Below the pieces are notes generated by a model, which saw only the letters and a program-made list of their open reading frames with translations, was not told the DNA's origin and made no database searches. Made by a program: the position numbers and the translations under genes. Shown one piece after another: positions 10,441 to 17,580 of a stretch of DNA of 35,459 nt (position 1 is the first letter of the stretch; every line of letters begins with the position of its first letter). Source of the stretch: Methanoculleus sp. UBA374 (GTDB taxonomy: Archaea; Halobacteriota; Methanomicrobia; Methanomicrobiales; Methanoculleaceae); contig DAYL01000026.1 in assembly GCA_002508705.1 (NCBI GenBank), positions 1 through 35,459 of the forward strand, given 5' to 3'.

Positions 10441-10755
10441 ATGAGATCGCCCTATGAGCTCAAAAAGGAGGTAGAAACTCGACTCAAAGGTTATCTCGCA
10501 AGGGACCGGGATGGAATCCGGCATGAGCTGCTCACCCTCTTTGTAAAGGTGAAATCCCTGACCATACCCCGGATCTACGAGAAATTGCAGGAGCAGTTCA
10601 CCATCAGTTATCACTCCATTGCATCCATGGTCGGCATCATCGCGTCTCGGATAGGTATCCTGCACGTGAGACGAAACGCGGAGGGAACGAACACCATCTA
10701 TGAGTTGAAAGACCAGTATGTGGATGTAGTGACGAATATTCTCGGGACAACATAA
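10441..10755 (+). CDS. DUF2551 protein, predicted DNA-binding
   Basis: A 104-residue protein of the methanogen-restricted family DUF2551, recognised from MRSPYELKKEVETRLKGYL and the segment ISYHSIASMVGIIASRIGIL. The middle looks like a winged helix (helices about 40-75, wing LHVRRNAEGTNTIYEL). It may be a transcription factor, but no target is known. It has a strong TATA box, no leader and a T7 terminator, so it forms its own transcription unit. Codon use is less GC-rich than around it. Confidence 0.8.
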   Translation: MRSPYELKKEVETRLKGYLARDRDGIRHELLTLFVKVKSLTIPRIYEKLQEQFTISYHSIASMVGIIASRIGILHVRRNAEGTNTIYELKDQYVDVVTNILGTT

Positions 10756-10771
10756 TACTCAGATACACCTC

Positions 10772-10778
10772 TTTTTTT
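10772..10778 (+). terminator. T-run terminator after the DUF2551 gene
   Basis: A run of seven T residues starts 17 nt after the stop codon, the usual archaeal termination signal. No hairpin is needed. Confidence 0.55.
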
Positions 10779-10806
10779 ACACGGAGAACCAATATAAGAG
10801 ACCATC

Positions 10807-11091
10807 ATGCAGAGTGATATCGGGGGGCCGGGTCCCTCACGGGGAATATCCGTCACGGACGATGTCCGATCGTATGTTCTTCAGAGAAAGCGCGATTTCA
10901 GGGTGAGCACGGCTTGTAGCGGCCCGATCCTCCTGCCGACATCGGTAAAACCACCGAAACCGACCGATCTGCAGGTCCCGGTCGGCGGCTATACCATCTA
11001 CGTCTCGAAGTATCAGGCCCGCTACATCGACTATATCCACAAGGGAATGATTCCTATCTTCTACGACGATCTTCCAGACCATGACCTTTGA
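10807..11091 (+). CDS. Small conserved-looking protein of unknown function before archease
   Basis: A 94-residue protein I do not recognise. The first 30 residues are polar and glycine-rich; the rest reads as a compact domain with PILLPTSVKPPKPTD, VPVGGYTIYVSKYQ and IDYIHKGMIPIF. There is no signal peptide or membrane helix. Its 3' end overlaps the archease start by 11 nt, and archease is followed 8 nt later by rtcB, so it is the first gene of an RNA-ligation operon. An accessory role in RNA processing is inference from position only. Confidence 0.6.
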   Translation: MQSDIGGPGPSRGISVTDDVRSYVLQRKRDFRVSTACSGPILLPTSVKPPKPTDLQVPVGGYTIYVSKYQARYIDYIHKGMIPIFYDDLPDHDL

Positions 11092-11488
11092 AGAACTGGA
11101 GCATACCGCCGACGTCCTCATGCGGGTGCGGGGCGCAACCCTGGGCGAAGTCTTTGCCGATGCAGGCCGTGCCATGTTTCACGTGATGTACGGCCCCTGC
11201 GAAGACCGCGGCATCGAACGGCGGCTCTCTCTCGAGGCGGAGGACCTCGACTCGCTCCTGATCGACTACCTCTCGGAACTGCTCTTCATCACCGACGTCG
11301 AGGACCTCATCTTCTGCACCTTCAACGTCGATATCCAGGGCACCCGGCTCTCCGCCACGGCGCGAGGGGAGCCCTTCGACCCCGCGCGGCACTCCGGAGG
11401 GACGATCGTCAAGGGTGTATCTTACTCCGGGCTCGAAATCGTTAAAGAAGAAGAAGGTTATGTGGTGGACATCATCTTCGATATCTGA
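11081..11488 (+). CDS. Archease, activator of RNA ligase RtcB
   Basis: Archease speeds guanylylation and turnover of RtcB. The 135-residue protein has the family start FEELEHTADVLMRVRGATL, with the conserved His-Thr-Ala-Asp segment forming a metal site, the middle DSLLIDYLSELLFI, and the C-terminal KGVSYSGLEIVKEEEGY with VDIIFDI. It sits 8 nt upstream of rtcB, the common archaeal arrangement. Its start ATG lies within the preceding gene, implying coupled translation. Confidence 0.95.
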   Translation: MTFEELEHTADVLMRVRGATLGEVFADAGRAMFHVMYGPCEDRGIERRLSLEAEDLDSLLIDYLSELLFITDVEDLIFCTFNVDIQGTRLSATARGEPFDPARHSGGTIVKGVSYSGLEIVKEEEGYVVDIIFDI

Positions 11489-11496
11489 GGGATCTC

Positions 11497-12933
11497 ATGC
11501 TTGAAGGAATCAACAGGATTGGGGACCTCGAATGGGAGGTCCCTATCGGATACGTCCCCGATATGCGGGTGCCGGGGCGTTTCTTCCTCTCCCGGGAGCT
11601 GATGGAGACGCTCGAGGAGGGAGCGGTCCGTCAACTCGCGAACGTCGCGACCCTGCCCGGGATTGTGAGGCACTCCCTTGCCATGCCCGACATCCACTGG
11701 GGATATGGGTTTCCCATCGGCGGTGTTGCCGCGTTTGATATGACCGAAGGGGTCATATCTCCCGGCGGGGTCGGGTTCGACATCAACTGCGGCGTCCGGC
11801 TGATCACGACGCCCCTGAAGGAAGCCGATCTCGCCAGCAAGAAACGGGAGCTGATTGAAAGGCTCTTTGATGCCGTGCCGACGGGTGTGGGTGGAAAGAG
11901 CGCCATGCGCGTCTCGAACAGGGAACTCTCCGAGATCATGGTCGGCGGCTCACGGTGGGCGGTTGAGCGTGGACTCGGCACCGGAGCCGACCTTGTCCGG
12001 TGTGAAGAAGAGGGTGCGATGCCGGGCGCGGAGCCGGATGCGGTCAGTGCCAAAGCGCGCCAGCGGGGCATGCCGCAGCTCGGGACGCTCGGCGCGGGAA
12101 ACCACTTTCTGGAGGTTCAGGTGGTGCGGGAGGTCGTCGATCCCGAAGCTGCAGAGGTCTATGGGGTCGCCGAGGGGCAGGTCTGCTTCATGGTTCACTG
12201 CGGTTCGCGCGGCCTCGGCCACCAGGTCGCCACCGACCACTTACGGGTGCTCGAGGGCGCACTCGGCAAGCATCAGATACACCTCCCCGACCGGCAGCTC
12301 GCCTGCGCTCCGCTCGACTCCCCGGAAGGCCGCGCCTACTACGGCGGCATGGTCTGCGCTGCAAACTACGCCTGGGCAAACCGGCAGATCATCATGCACG
12401 AGGCACGGAAGGTATTTGCGCATCTGTTTGGGATCGACTACGACGAGATGCGGCTCATCTACGACGTCGCGCACAACGTCGCCAAGTTCGAGCGTCACGA
12501 GGTCGACGGTGCGTCGATGGAGGTCTGCGTCCACCGCAAAGGTGCAACGCGGGCGTTCGGTCCCGGGACTCCGGGCATCCCCCGCGAGTATGCTGCGGTC
12601 GGGCAGCCGGTCCTCATCCCCGGGAGCATGGGGACGTCTTCTTACCTCCTCCGCGGCACGGCGACCGCGATGCAGAAGACCTTCGGGAGCACCTGTCACG
12701 GCTCGGGGAGAGTGCTCAGCCGGTCGAAGGCAAAGAAAGAGGTTCGCGGGAAAGAACTCCGGGAACTCCTCGCGAGGGCCGGTGTCCTGGTGCGTGCTCA
12801 CAGCGACTCGGCCCTCGCAGAGGAAGCGCCCGAAGTCTATAAACCGAGCAAGGAGGTGGTGCGCGTCGTGCACGATGCGGGCCTCTCGGGTATCGTCGCC
12901 CGGCTGGAGCCGCTCGGGGTGATCAAGGGGTGA
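11497..12933 (+). CDS. rtcB: tRNA-splicing RNA ligase RtcB
   Basis: RtcB joins RNA 2',3'-cyclic phosphate and 5'-OH ends, sealing tRNA exons after intron removal. The 478-residue protein carries all active-site residues: D95 and C98 in GFDINCGVR, H203 in GAGNHFLE, H234 in VHCGSRGLGHQ, H326 in VAHNVAKFE for metal binding, and H401 in TCHGSGRVLSRS as the guanylylated histidine. No intein is present, unlike some archaeal copies. GAGGGATC just upstream is a good ribosome site for ATG 11497. A direct substrate is in this window: the intron-containing tRNA-Met at 20.9 kb. Confidence 0.97.
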   Translation: MLEGINRIGDLEWEVPIGYVPDMRVPGRFFLSRELMETLEEGAVRQLANVATLPGIVRHSLAMPDIHWGYGFPIGGVAAFDMTEGVISPGGVGFDINCGVRLITTPLKEADLASKKRELIERLFDAVPTGVGGKSAMRVSNRELSEIMVGGSRWAVERGLGTGADLVRCEEEGAMPGAEPDAVSAKARQRGMPQLGTLGAGNHFLEVQVVREVVDPEAAEVYGVAEGQVCFMVHCGSRGLGHQVATDHLRVLEGALGKHQIHLPDRQLACAPLDSPEGRAYYGGMVCAANYAWANRQIIMHEARKVFAHLFGIDYDEMRLIYDVAHNVAKFERHEVDGASMEVCVHRKGATRAFGPGTPGIPREYAAVGQPVLIPGSMGTSSYLLRGTATAMQKTFGSTCHGSGRVLSRSKAKKEVRGKELRELLARAGVLVRAHSDSALAEEAPEVYKPSKEVVRVVHDAGLSGIVARLEPLGVIKG

Positions 12934-13508
12934 CCTGCAGAACCGGGCTGATCTGGGACAGCCCCCTTACGTTCTCGCGGCTCATCGAGGATTGCGGCGC
13001 CTGCTGCGAGGCGATCAGCCCCCACATGCTTGCTTCCCCGTTCTGGCGCGGGCGGTTCGTCCTGCTCATCGTGCCGACGGGGTTCGCAAACCCGGCCTAT
13101 TCAAACCTCCTTCCGGCGCTCCGCGCTGCAAGCGGCCGCCTCCGGCATTTCGTCGAGAACGGCGGCCGGCTGCTGGTCTTCGGTGCGGGGTGCCGTCGGG
13201 AAGACGCCTACGATTGGCTCCCTTTCCCGCTAACGTATGCGTTCGTCTATGGGCCCCGCGCCGTCCGGTTCACCGGCGAGAGCAGGTACAATTCCCTCTT
13301 CTCCGGTTACGACCTTGCCGCCGTCGAGTGCGACGGCTCGTTCCCGGCTCACGGCGGCGAGACGCTTGCTGCCTCTCCTGAAGGCGAGGCGCTTCTCGTC
13401 GGGAAGGCGGTCGGTGACGGCATGATCCTGGTCTCCAGTATCCACGAGTATCCGTCGCGTGAATTCTTAAAGGACTTCTCCTGCGGAGAGAGGGAAACCT
13501 TATTCTAG
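12930..13508 (+). CDS. Amidotransferase-like (flavodoxin-fold) protein, function unknown
   Basis: The 192-residue protein has the pattern of a class I glutamine amidotransferase-like fold: a strand VLLIVPTGF, then FVENGGRLLVFGAGC with a cysteine at the nucleophile-elbow-like position, and near the end GDGMILVSSIHEYPS with a histidine followed closely by an acidic residue. It may be related to the BPL_N-type domain seen near or fused to biotin ligases (inference). The GTG start overlaps the rtcB stop (GTGA), so it belongs to the archease-rtcB operon; birA follows two genes later. No catalytic activity can be claimed. Confidence 0.6.
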   Translation: MTCRTGLIWDSPLTFSRLIEDCGACCEAISPHMLASPFWRGRFVLLIVPTGFANPAYSNLLPALRAASGRLRHFVENGGRLLVFGAGCRREDAYDWLPFPLTYAFVYGPRAVRFTGESRYNSLFSGYDLAAVECDGSFPAHGGETLAASPEGEALLVGKAVGDGMILVSSIHEYPSREFLKDFSCGERETLF

Positions 13509-13518
13509 ATAAACCCTG

Positions 13519-13962
13519 ATGGAAAGTAGGGATACGACCATGGAGCACTATGTTATCTCTGAATCTTCGAGAGCGCGCGATCTCGCTCCCGTCATGATCT
13601 GCATCCATGATCTGCTTGGCCGTCTGCCCGTCACGGCACGGTCCCGGGACTACCCGGGAATCAGGATCGAGGATGGGAAAATCGTCGACGAGGCCTACAC
13701 TGGCCCCATCCTCGAGGAGGTCCTGGCGGAGAATGCTACCCGGCGGGTCAGACCCCCGGCGGGCCCTTACAAAGGCATCCCGGTGGCGGTGGCGCCGGTG
13801 AGGGACGGCGAGGGCAGGGCCATCGGCGCAATCGGGATCGTCGATGTGACCGGCATCTTTGATCTGGCGGGTTTCATGGAGCAGAGTGCAGAGATCCGGC
13901 GGCAGGTCTGCGGTCGGGACCCATGTCCGCTCCCGACGGAGTCGCCCGCAGCGAAAAGGTAA
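13519..13962 (+). CDS. DUF2111 protein
   Basis: A 147-residue protein of the archaeal DUF2111 family, recognised by IHDLLGRLPVT, GIRIEDGKIVDEAYTGPILEEVL, AGPYKGIPVAVAPV and GRAIGAIGIVDVTGIFD. The repeated GYxG-like and IGAIGIVDVT parts suggest a PAS/GAF-like small-molecule-binding fold, but the role is unknown. ATG 13519 or the in-frame ATG 13540 could be the start. The stop TAA is followed within a few bases by the birA start, so the two are co-translated. Confidence 0.8.
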   Translation: MESRDTTMEHYVISESSRARDLAPVMICIHDLLGRLPVTARSRDYPGIRIEDGKIVDEAYTGPILEEVLAENATRRVRPPAGPYKGIPVAVAPVRDGEGRAIGAIGIVDVTGIFDLAGFMEQSAEIRRQVCGRDPCPLPTESPAAKR

Positions 13963-13967
13963 TGCAT

Positions 13968-14948
13968 ATGAAAGATACGGCAATCAACGTACTGGAGATC
14001 CTTGAAAAGTCGCCCGGTCCGATATCGGGAGAACGGGTTGCAGAGCAACTGGGTATCACCCGATCGGCTGTCTGGAAACAGATCCGCGAACTCCGGAGGC
14101 TAGGATATAAAATATCGTCGTCGCGGGCGGAAGGCTACCGCCTCGAGGAGACAACCGACCGGCTCCTGCCCTATGAGGTCCATAAACGGCTCAACACCCG
14201 GTTCATTGGAAGGCAGATCCGCCACTTCGATAGCATCCCCTCCACGAGCGGGATCGGGAAGAAATTTGCCGACGAGACCGACCCCGAGCAGCTGCACGGC
14301 ATGGTGATCATCGCCGAAGAGCAGACCGGCGGGGTTGGAAGGCTTGGACGCGCCTGGGTCTCGCCTGCCGGCGGCATATGGGTCACCATTCTCTTAAAGC
14401 CGATGGTTCCGCTTGATCGCCTCTTCATGATAACGATGGCCGGGTCGATTGCGATTGCCCGCGCCATCCGGAAGGAGTACGACATCAGCGCGCTTATCAA
14501 GTGGCCAAACGACATCTTCATCGGAGATCGGAAGGTGGCGGGCCTGCTCCTGGAACTTGCTGCAGAGGCGGATACCATCCACTACGCCCTGCTCGGGATC
14601 GGGATCGACGCGAACGTCTCCCTCGACGACCTCTCGCCGAACCTGAAGGATACGGTGACCACGCTCCGGAAGGAGGTCGGTCATGAGGTCGACCGTGTGG
14701 CCCTTCTTGCGCGGGTCCTGCGGGAGTTCGAACTGCGCTACCAGCAGCTCGAAGACGGCGAATATGACTCCCTCGTCCGCGAATGGAAGACCCTCTCGCT
14801 GACGCTCGATCATCGGGTAGCCATCAAGACTGTCAATAAGACATTTACGGGAGAGGCCATCGATATCGATGAGCATGGCGCCCTGCTCATCCGGAAGGAC
14901 AACGGGAAGATAGAACGGGTCATCGCCGGCGACTGTTTCCAGATCTAG
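13968..14948 (+). CDS. birA: Biotin-protein ligase / biotin repressor BirA
   Basis: BirA activates biotin to biotinyl-AMP, attaches it to carrier lysines and, when idle, represses biotin genes. This 326-residue bifunctional form has an N-terminal winged helix (residues 1-60, with ERVAEQLGITRSAVWKQI) and the catalytic domain with EEQTGGVGRLGRAW, KWPNDIFI and GIGIDANV. A small C-terminal domain ends the protein. ATG 13968 is preferred to ATG 13962 because AAGGT (13956-13960) is 7 nt upstream. Its substrate, the PycB carrier lysine, and its operator are both encoded within 5 kb. Confidence 0.95.
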   Translation: MKDTAINVLEILEKSPGPISGERVAEQLGITRSAVWKQIRELRRLGYKISSSRAEGYRLEETTDRLLPYEVHKRLNTRFIGRQIRHFDSIPSTSGIGKKFADETDPEQLHGMVIIAEEQTGGVGRLGRAWVSPAGGIWVTILLKPMVPLDRLFMITMAGSIAIARAIRKEYDISALIKWPNDIFIGDRKVAGLLLELAAEADTIHYALLGIGIDANVSLDDLSPNLKDTVTTLRKEVGHEVDRVALLARVLREFELRYQQLEDGEYDSLVREWKTLSLTLDHRVAIKTVNKTFTGEAIDIDEHGALLIRKDNGKIERVIAGDCFQI

Positions 14949-14960
14949 AACGCCCCGCTC

Positions 14961-14992
14961 CTGTCAACCAGAAACTGTAAGGTTGTTGACAG
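14961..14992. promoter_or_regulatory. Inverted repeat: second BirA-like site or birA terminator
   Basis: CTGTCAAC (14961-14968) and GTTGACAG (14985-14992) form a perfect 8-bp inverted repeat, followed by GATTTTTATT. The left arm with its next bases (CTGTCAACCA) recurs 40 bp downstream as TTGTCAACCA, the left half of the BirA box. It may be an auxiliary BirA site, a hairpin ending the birA transcript, or both. The TTTTTATTG part also serves as a candidate TATA box for bioY. Confidence 0.45.
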
Positions 14993-15000
14993 GATTTTTA

Positions 15001-15032
15001 TTGTCAACCATCCAACGTAGGATGGTTTACAT
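15001..15032 (+). promoter_or_regulatory. BirA box operator of the bioY-ecf operon
   Basis: TTGTCAACC (15001-15009), 14 nt, then GGTTTACAT (15024-15032) matches the known BirA consensus TTGTAAACC-N14/15-GGTTTACAA in 16 of 18 positions. Within it AACCATCC/GGATGGTT is a perfect inverted repeat. It covers the expected transcription start and the first codons of bioY, so bound BirA would block initiation when biotin is plentiful. Confidence 0.8.
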
Positions 15033-15531
15033 GCAACACCGTGCTCAGATTCTCGCCTACAGCGGCACGTTCATCGCGCTGATCGCCGCCGGGAGCTGGG
15101 TATCCATTCCGCTGCCCCCGGTCCCGCTCACGCTTCAGACCCTCTTTGTTCTGCTCTCGGGGATCGTCATGAAGCGGTATGCAGTGATTCCCCTCGGCCT
15201 CTACGTCCTCCTCGGTGCGGCTGGCCTCCCGGTCTTTCACAACGGCATGGCGGGCCTCGGGGTGCTTCTCGGTCCCACGGGTGGGTTCCTGCTCGGTTTT
15301 GTCCCCGCCGCTCTCGTCGCCGGGCTTGCCTACGAGCATTCATCGCCGAAGTTCCGGGTCGCGGGGCTGATTGCCGCGACCGGCGTAACCTACCTCTTCG
15401 GCGTCGCGTGGCTCGCTTATTCGGCATCGCTCACGCTCCCGGAGGCGGTTATGCTCGGGGTTGCCCCGTTCCTCGTCGGCGATGCCGTGAAGATTCTGGC
15501 CGCATACACCATAGGAAAGCGGGTGGCATGA
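15031..15531 (+). CDS. bioY: Biotin transporter substrate-binding subunit BioY
   Basis: BioY is the membrane S-component that captures biotin. The 166-residue protein has about six hydrophobic helices and the family signature SIPLPPVPLTLQTLFVLLSG at residues 25-44, followed by GLYVLLGAAGLPVFHNG and GPTGGFLLGF. ATG 15031 is used; ATG 15022 is possible and an in-frame TTG-type start at 14983 would run through the operator and is unlikely. Its stop overlaps the ATPase start as ATGA. Control by BirA is strongly indicated. Confidence 0.93.
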   Translation: MQHRAQILAYSGTFIALIAAGSWVSIPLPPVPLTLQTLFVLLSGIVMKRYAVIPLGLYVLLGAAGLPVFHNGMAGLGVLLGPTGGFLLGFVPAALVAGLAYEHSSPKFRVAGLIAATGVTYLFGVAWLAYSASLTLPEAVMLGVAPFLVGDAVKILAAYTIGKRVA

Positions 15532-16199
15532 TCCGGATCGTCGGTCTGCAGCACCGGTTCCTCGAAGTCCCGGATCTCACGCTGGATGCGCGCCGCATCG
15601 CCGTGATCGGACCGAACGGGAGTGGAAAGACAACATTTCTCTCGGTCTGCTCCGGCATTGAGGAGCCGCGCACCGGGACGGTCCGGCTTCTCGGGAGGCC
15701 GCCGTCGTCCGTGAAGATCGGGTGGGTGGGGGAGTTCCCCGACCGAACGCTTCTCTTTTCCCGGGTATGCGACGAGATCGCATCAACTCCCCGATTCCGC
15801 CACCGTTCCTGCCGTGAAACTGATGAGAACGTCAGGGCAGCCGCTATGCGGGTCGGGATTCCCCACCTCCTCGCGAAGAAGGTCTCGGCTCTCTCGGGGG
15901 GCGAGAAGGCACTCGTTGCACTGGCCGCGGCCATCGTCGACGACCCTGAGGTGCTCATTCTGGACGAGGCCGACTCGCACCTGGATGCCGGGACGGCAGA
16001 ACGTGTCCAGCGCGTCGTGCAGGAGAGCACGGCGACCCACGTGCTCTGGTGCACGCAGTCGATGGATACCGCGGCCGGTGCGGACTACGTCCTCTTCATG
16101 GAGGGGGGTGCGGTCAGGCGCCAGGGTACGCCCGAAGAGGTCTTTTCGACGCTTGAGGAGACGTGCTTCTACCCTTCGATGTGGAGGGTCCGCCGGTGA
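15528..16199 (+). CDS. ECF transporter ATPase (EcfA / BioM type)
   Basis: ATP-binding subunit of the biotin ECF importer. The 223-residue protein has Walker A GPNGSGKTT (residues 28-36), the ABC signature LSGGEKALVAL and Walker B VLILDEAD. ATG 15528 overlaps the bioY stop. The end overlaps the next ATPase start as GTGA. Having two ATPase genes rather than one BioM homodimer points to an asymmetric EcfA-EcfA' pair dedicated to BioY. Confidence 0.92.
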   Translation: MIRIVGLQHRFLEVPDLTLDARRIAVIGPNGSGKTTFLSVCSGIEEPRTGTVRLLGRPPSSVKIGWVGEFPDRTLLFSRVCDEIASTPRFRHRSCRETDENVRAAAMRVGIPHLLAKKVSALSGGEKALVALAAAIVDDPEVLILDEADSHLDAGTAERVQRVVQESTATHVLWCTQSMDTAAGADYVLFMEGGAVRRQGTPEEVFSTLEETCFYPSMWRVRR

Positions 16200-16894
16200 G
16201 GGTCGACCTTGACAGCCTCGTCTTCTCCCGTGGCCCGTTCACGATCCGGGGCAGCGGCACCTTCGAAGAAGGCAGGCACCTGGTCAACGGACCGGTGGGG
16301 AGCGGGAAATCGACGCTCGCCCTTCTGCTTGCCGGGCTGCTCCATCCCGGGAGCGACAGCGTTCGGAGGCACGGCGTCTCGTCGGTCCAGCTCCTGCTGC
16401 AGTTCCCCGAATACCACGTCACCCGCCCGACCGTTGCCGAAGAGGTCGGCTCCTGGGGGCTTGCGCCGGAGGAGGTGCTCGCGCGGGCGGACCTTGCCGG
16501 GCGCGCCGACGATGACCCGTTCCACCTCTCCCGCGGCGAGCTCAAGCGTCTGACCCTGATCTGCACGCTGATGCGGGCCCCCGACCTGCTGCTTCTGGAC
16601 GAACCGTTCAGTTCTCTGGATTGCGCCGCGAAGCGGAAGGTCTGCAGGATGATCGAGGAGAGGGACGCGGGGATCACCGTCATCTTCTCGCACGAACGCG
16701 CGGTCCTCCCCCGGGTGGAGGCTCTCTGGGAGATGGAGGGCGGCGTCCTGACCTCTCTTGGCAGTGTTCCCGGGGCGATCCCGCGGTGGCGGTACGCCCC
16801 GCCCTACCTCCGGTATGCTCTGAGCGAGGGTGCCCGCCCGGAGAACATCAGGCTGACCGATGCCCGGGAGGCGCTATGCAGGACCCGAGGTTGA
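16196..16894 (+). CDS. ECF transporter second ATPase (EcfA')
   Basis: The 232-residue partner ATPase has Walker A GPVGSGKST near residue 33, Q-loop LQFPEYHV, a modified signature LSRGELKRL and Walker B LLLLDEPFSS. The signature Gly-Gly is altered to Arg-Gly, consistent with an asymmetric heterodimer. The GTG at 16196 overlaps the previous stop and is chosen over an upstream in-frame ATG at 16163 that would overlap more. The last 19 nt overlap the ecfT gene. Confidence 0.9.
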   Translation: MRVDLDSLVFSRGPFTIRGSGTFEEGRHLVNGPVGSGKSTLALLLAGLLHPGSDSVRRHGVSSVQLLLQFPEYHVTRPTVAEEVGSWGLAPEEVLARADLAGRADDDPFHLSRGELKRLTLICTLMRAPDLLLLDEPFSSLDCAAKRKVCRMIEERDAGITVIFSHERAVLPRVEALWEMEGGVLTSLGSVPGAIPRWRYAPPYLRYALSEGARPENIRLTDAREALCRTRG

Positions 16895-17523
16895 GACTTT
16901 TTGTCACCGTATTCCTCTCTCTCGCCGCATTTGCAAGCACGGCGGGAGCCGTCGCCGCCCTCGTCTGGTGGCTTGTTGCGACGCCGCGCACCAGGACTTT
17001 TCCGCGGCCGGGGGTGCTTCTCTCTCTCATTGCAATGATCGCCGCCGCAGCGCTGGTCTCCGAATGGGGAGGCGGTCCGGGCCTCTCCTACCTGATCCGG
17101 ATGGTCGCGGTCCTTCTGCTTGCCGTGTGGGCGTATGCGGAGATGAAGGAGGGGGAGGTTCTTTCTGTGGCGGTCTGGGCCCTCGGGGACCGGATTGGGT
17201 TCGAGATCGGGCTCATTGCCGAGATGGGGCTTACAGGGCTTGCGGTAATCCGGCAGGAGATCGATCAGATGCAGGTTGCCATGGCGTTGAAGGGGGTCCT
17301 TCCGGGCATTCGCTCGATCGTGCCGCTTGCCGTCACTCTCATCGTCACCCAGATCCGGCGAGCCGATGAGATGGCCCGGCTGCTCGTAGTACGGGGATAC
17401 ACGCTTGGAGGGCATGTCTGCCCCCGGTTCGAAACGACCCGACGGGATGTTCTGGTATCTCTTGCGGCCGTTCTGCTCGTTTTTTATTCTACCTGCCTCT
17501 TCGCGACGTTTTTATATTATTAG
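16876..17523 (+). CDS. ECF transporter transmembrane subunit EcfT (BioN type)
   Basis: The 215-residue protein has four to five membrane helices and a cytoplasmic coupling region that ends in EMARLLVVRGYTLGG, matching the arginine-glycine coupling motif of EcfT proteins. It links the two ATPases to BioY. GGGAGG about 6 nt upstream of ATG 16876 is a strong ribosome site. Its 3' end holds the TATA box for pycB. Confidence 0.88.
   Translation: MQDPRLRLFVTVFLSLAAFASTAGAVAALVWWLVATPRTRTFPRPGVLLSLIAMIAAAALVSEWGGGPGLSYLIRMVAVLLLAVWAYAEMKEGEVLSVAVWALGDRIGFEIGLIAEMGLTGLAVIRQEIDQMQVAMALKGVLPGIRSIVPLAVTLIVTQIRRADEMARLLVVRGYTLGGHVCPRFETTRRDVLVSLAAVLLVFYSTCLFATFLYY
17511..17520 (+). promoter_or_regulatory. 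TATA box of the pyruvate carboxylase operon
   Basis: TTTATATTAT within the final ecfT codons. It predicts transcription start near 17541, giving a leader of about 40 nt to ATG 17581. No BirA box is seen here. Confidence 0.55.
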
Positions 17524-17565
17524 GGCGAATTTTTTAGAGGCTTATTGATGTATTCTCAGCCCTTC

Positions 17566-17571
17566 GAGGTG
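17566..17571 (+). promoter_or_regulatory. Ribosome binding site deciding the pycB start
   Basis: GAGGTG lies 9 nt upstream of ATG 17581 and matches the anti-Shine-Dalgarno, favouring this start over the in-frame ATG 17548. Confidence 0.6.
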
Positions 17572-17580
17572 CAAAATTCG

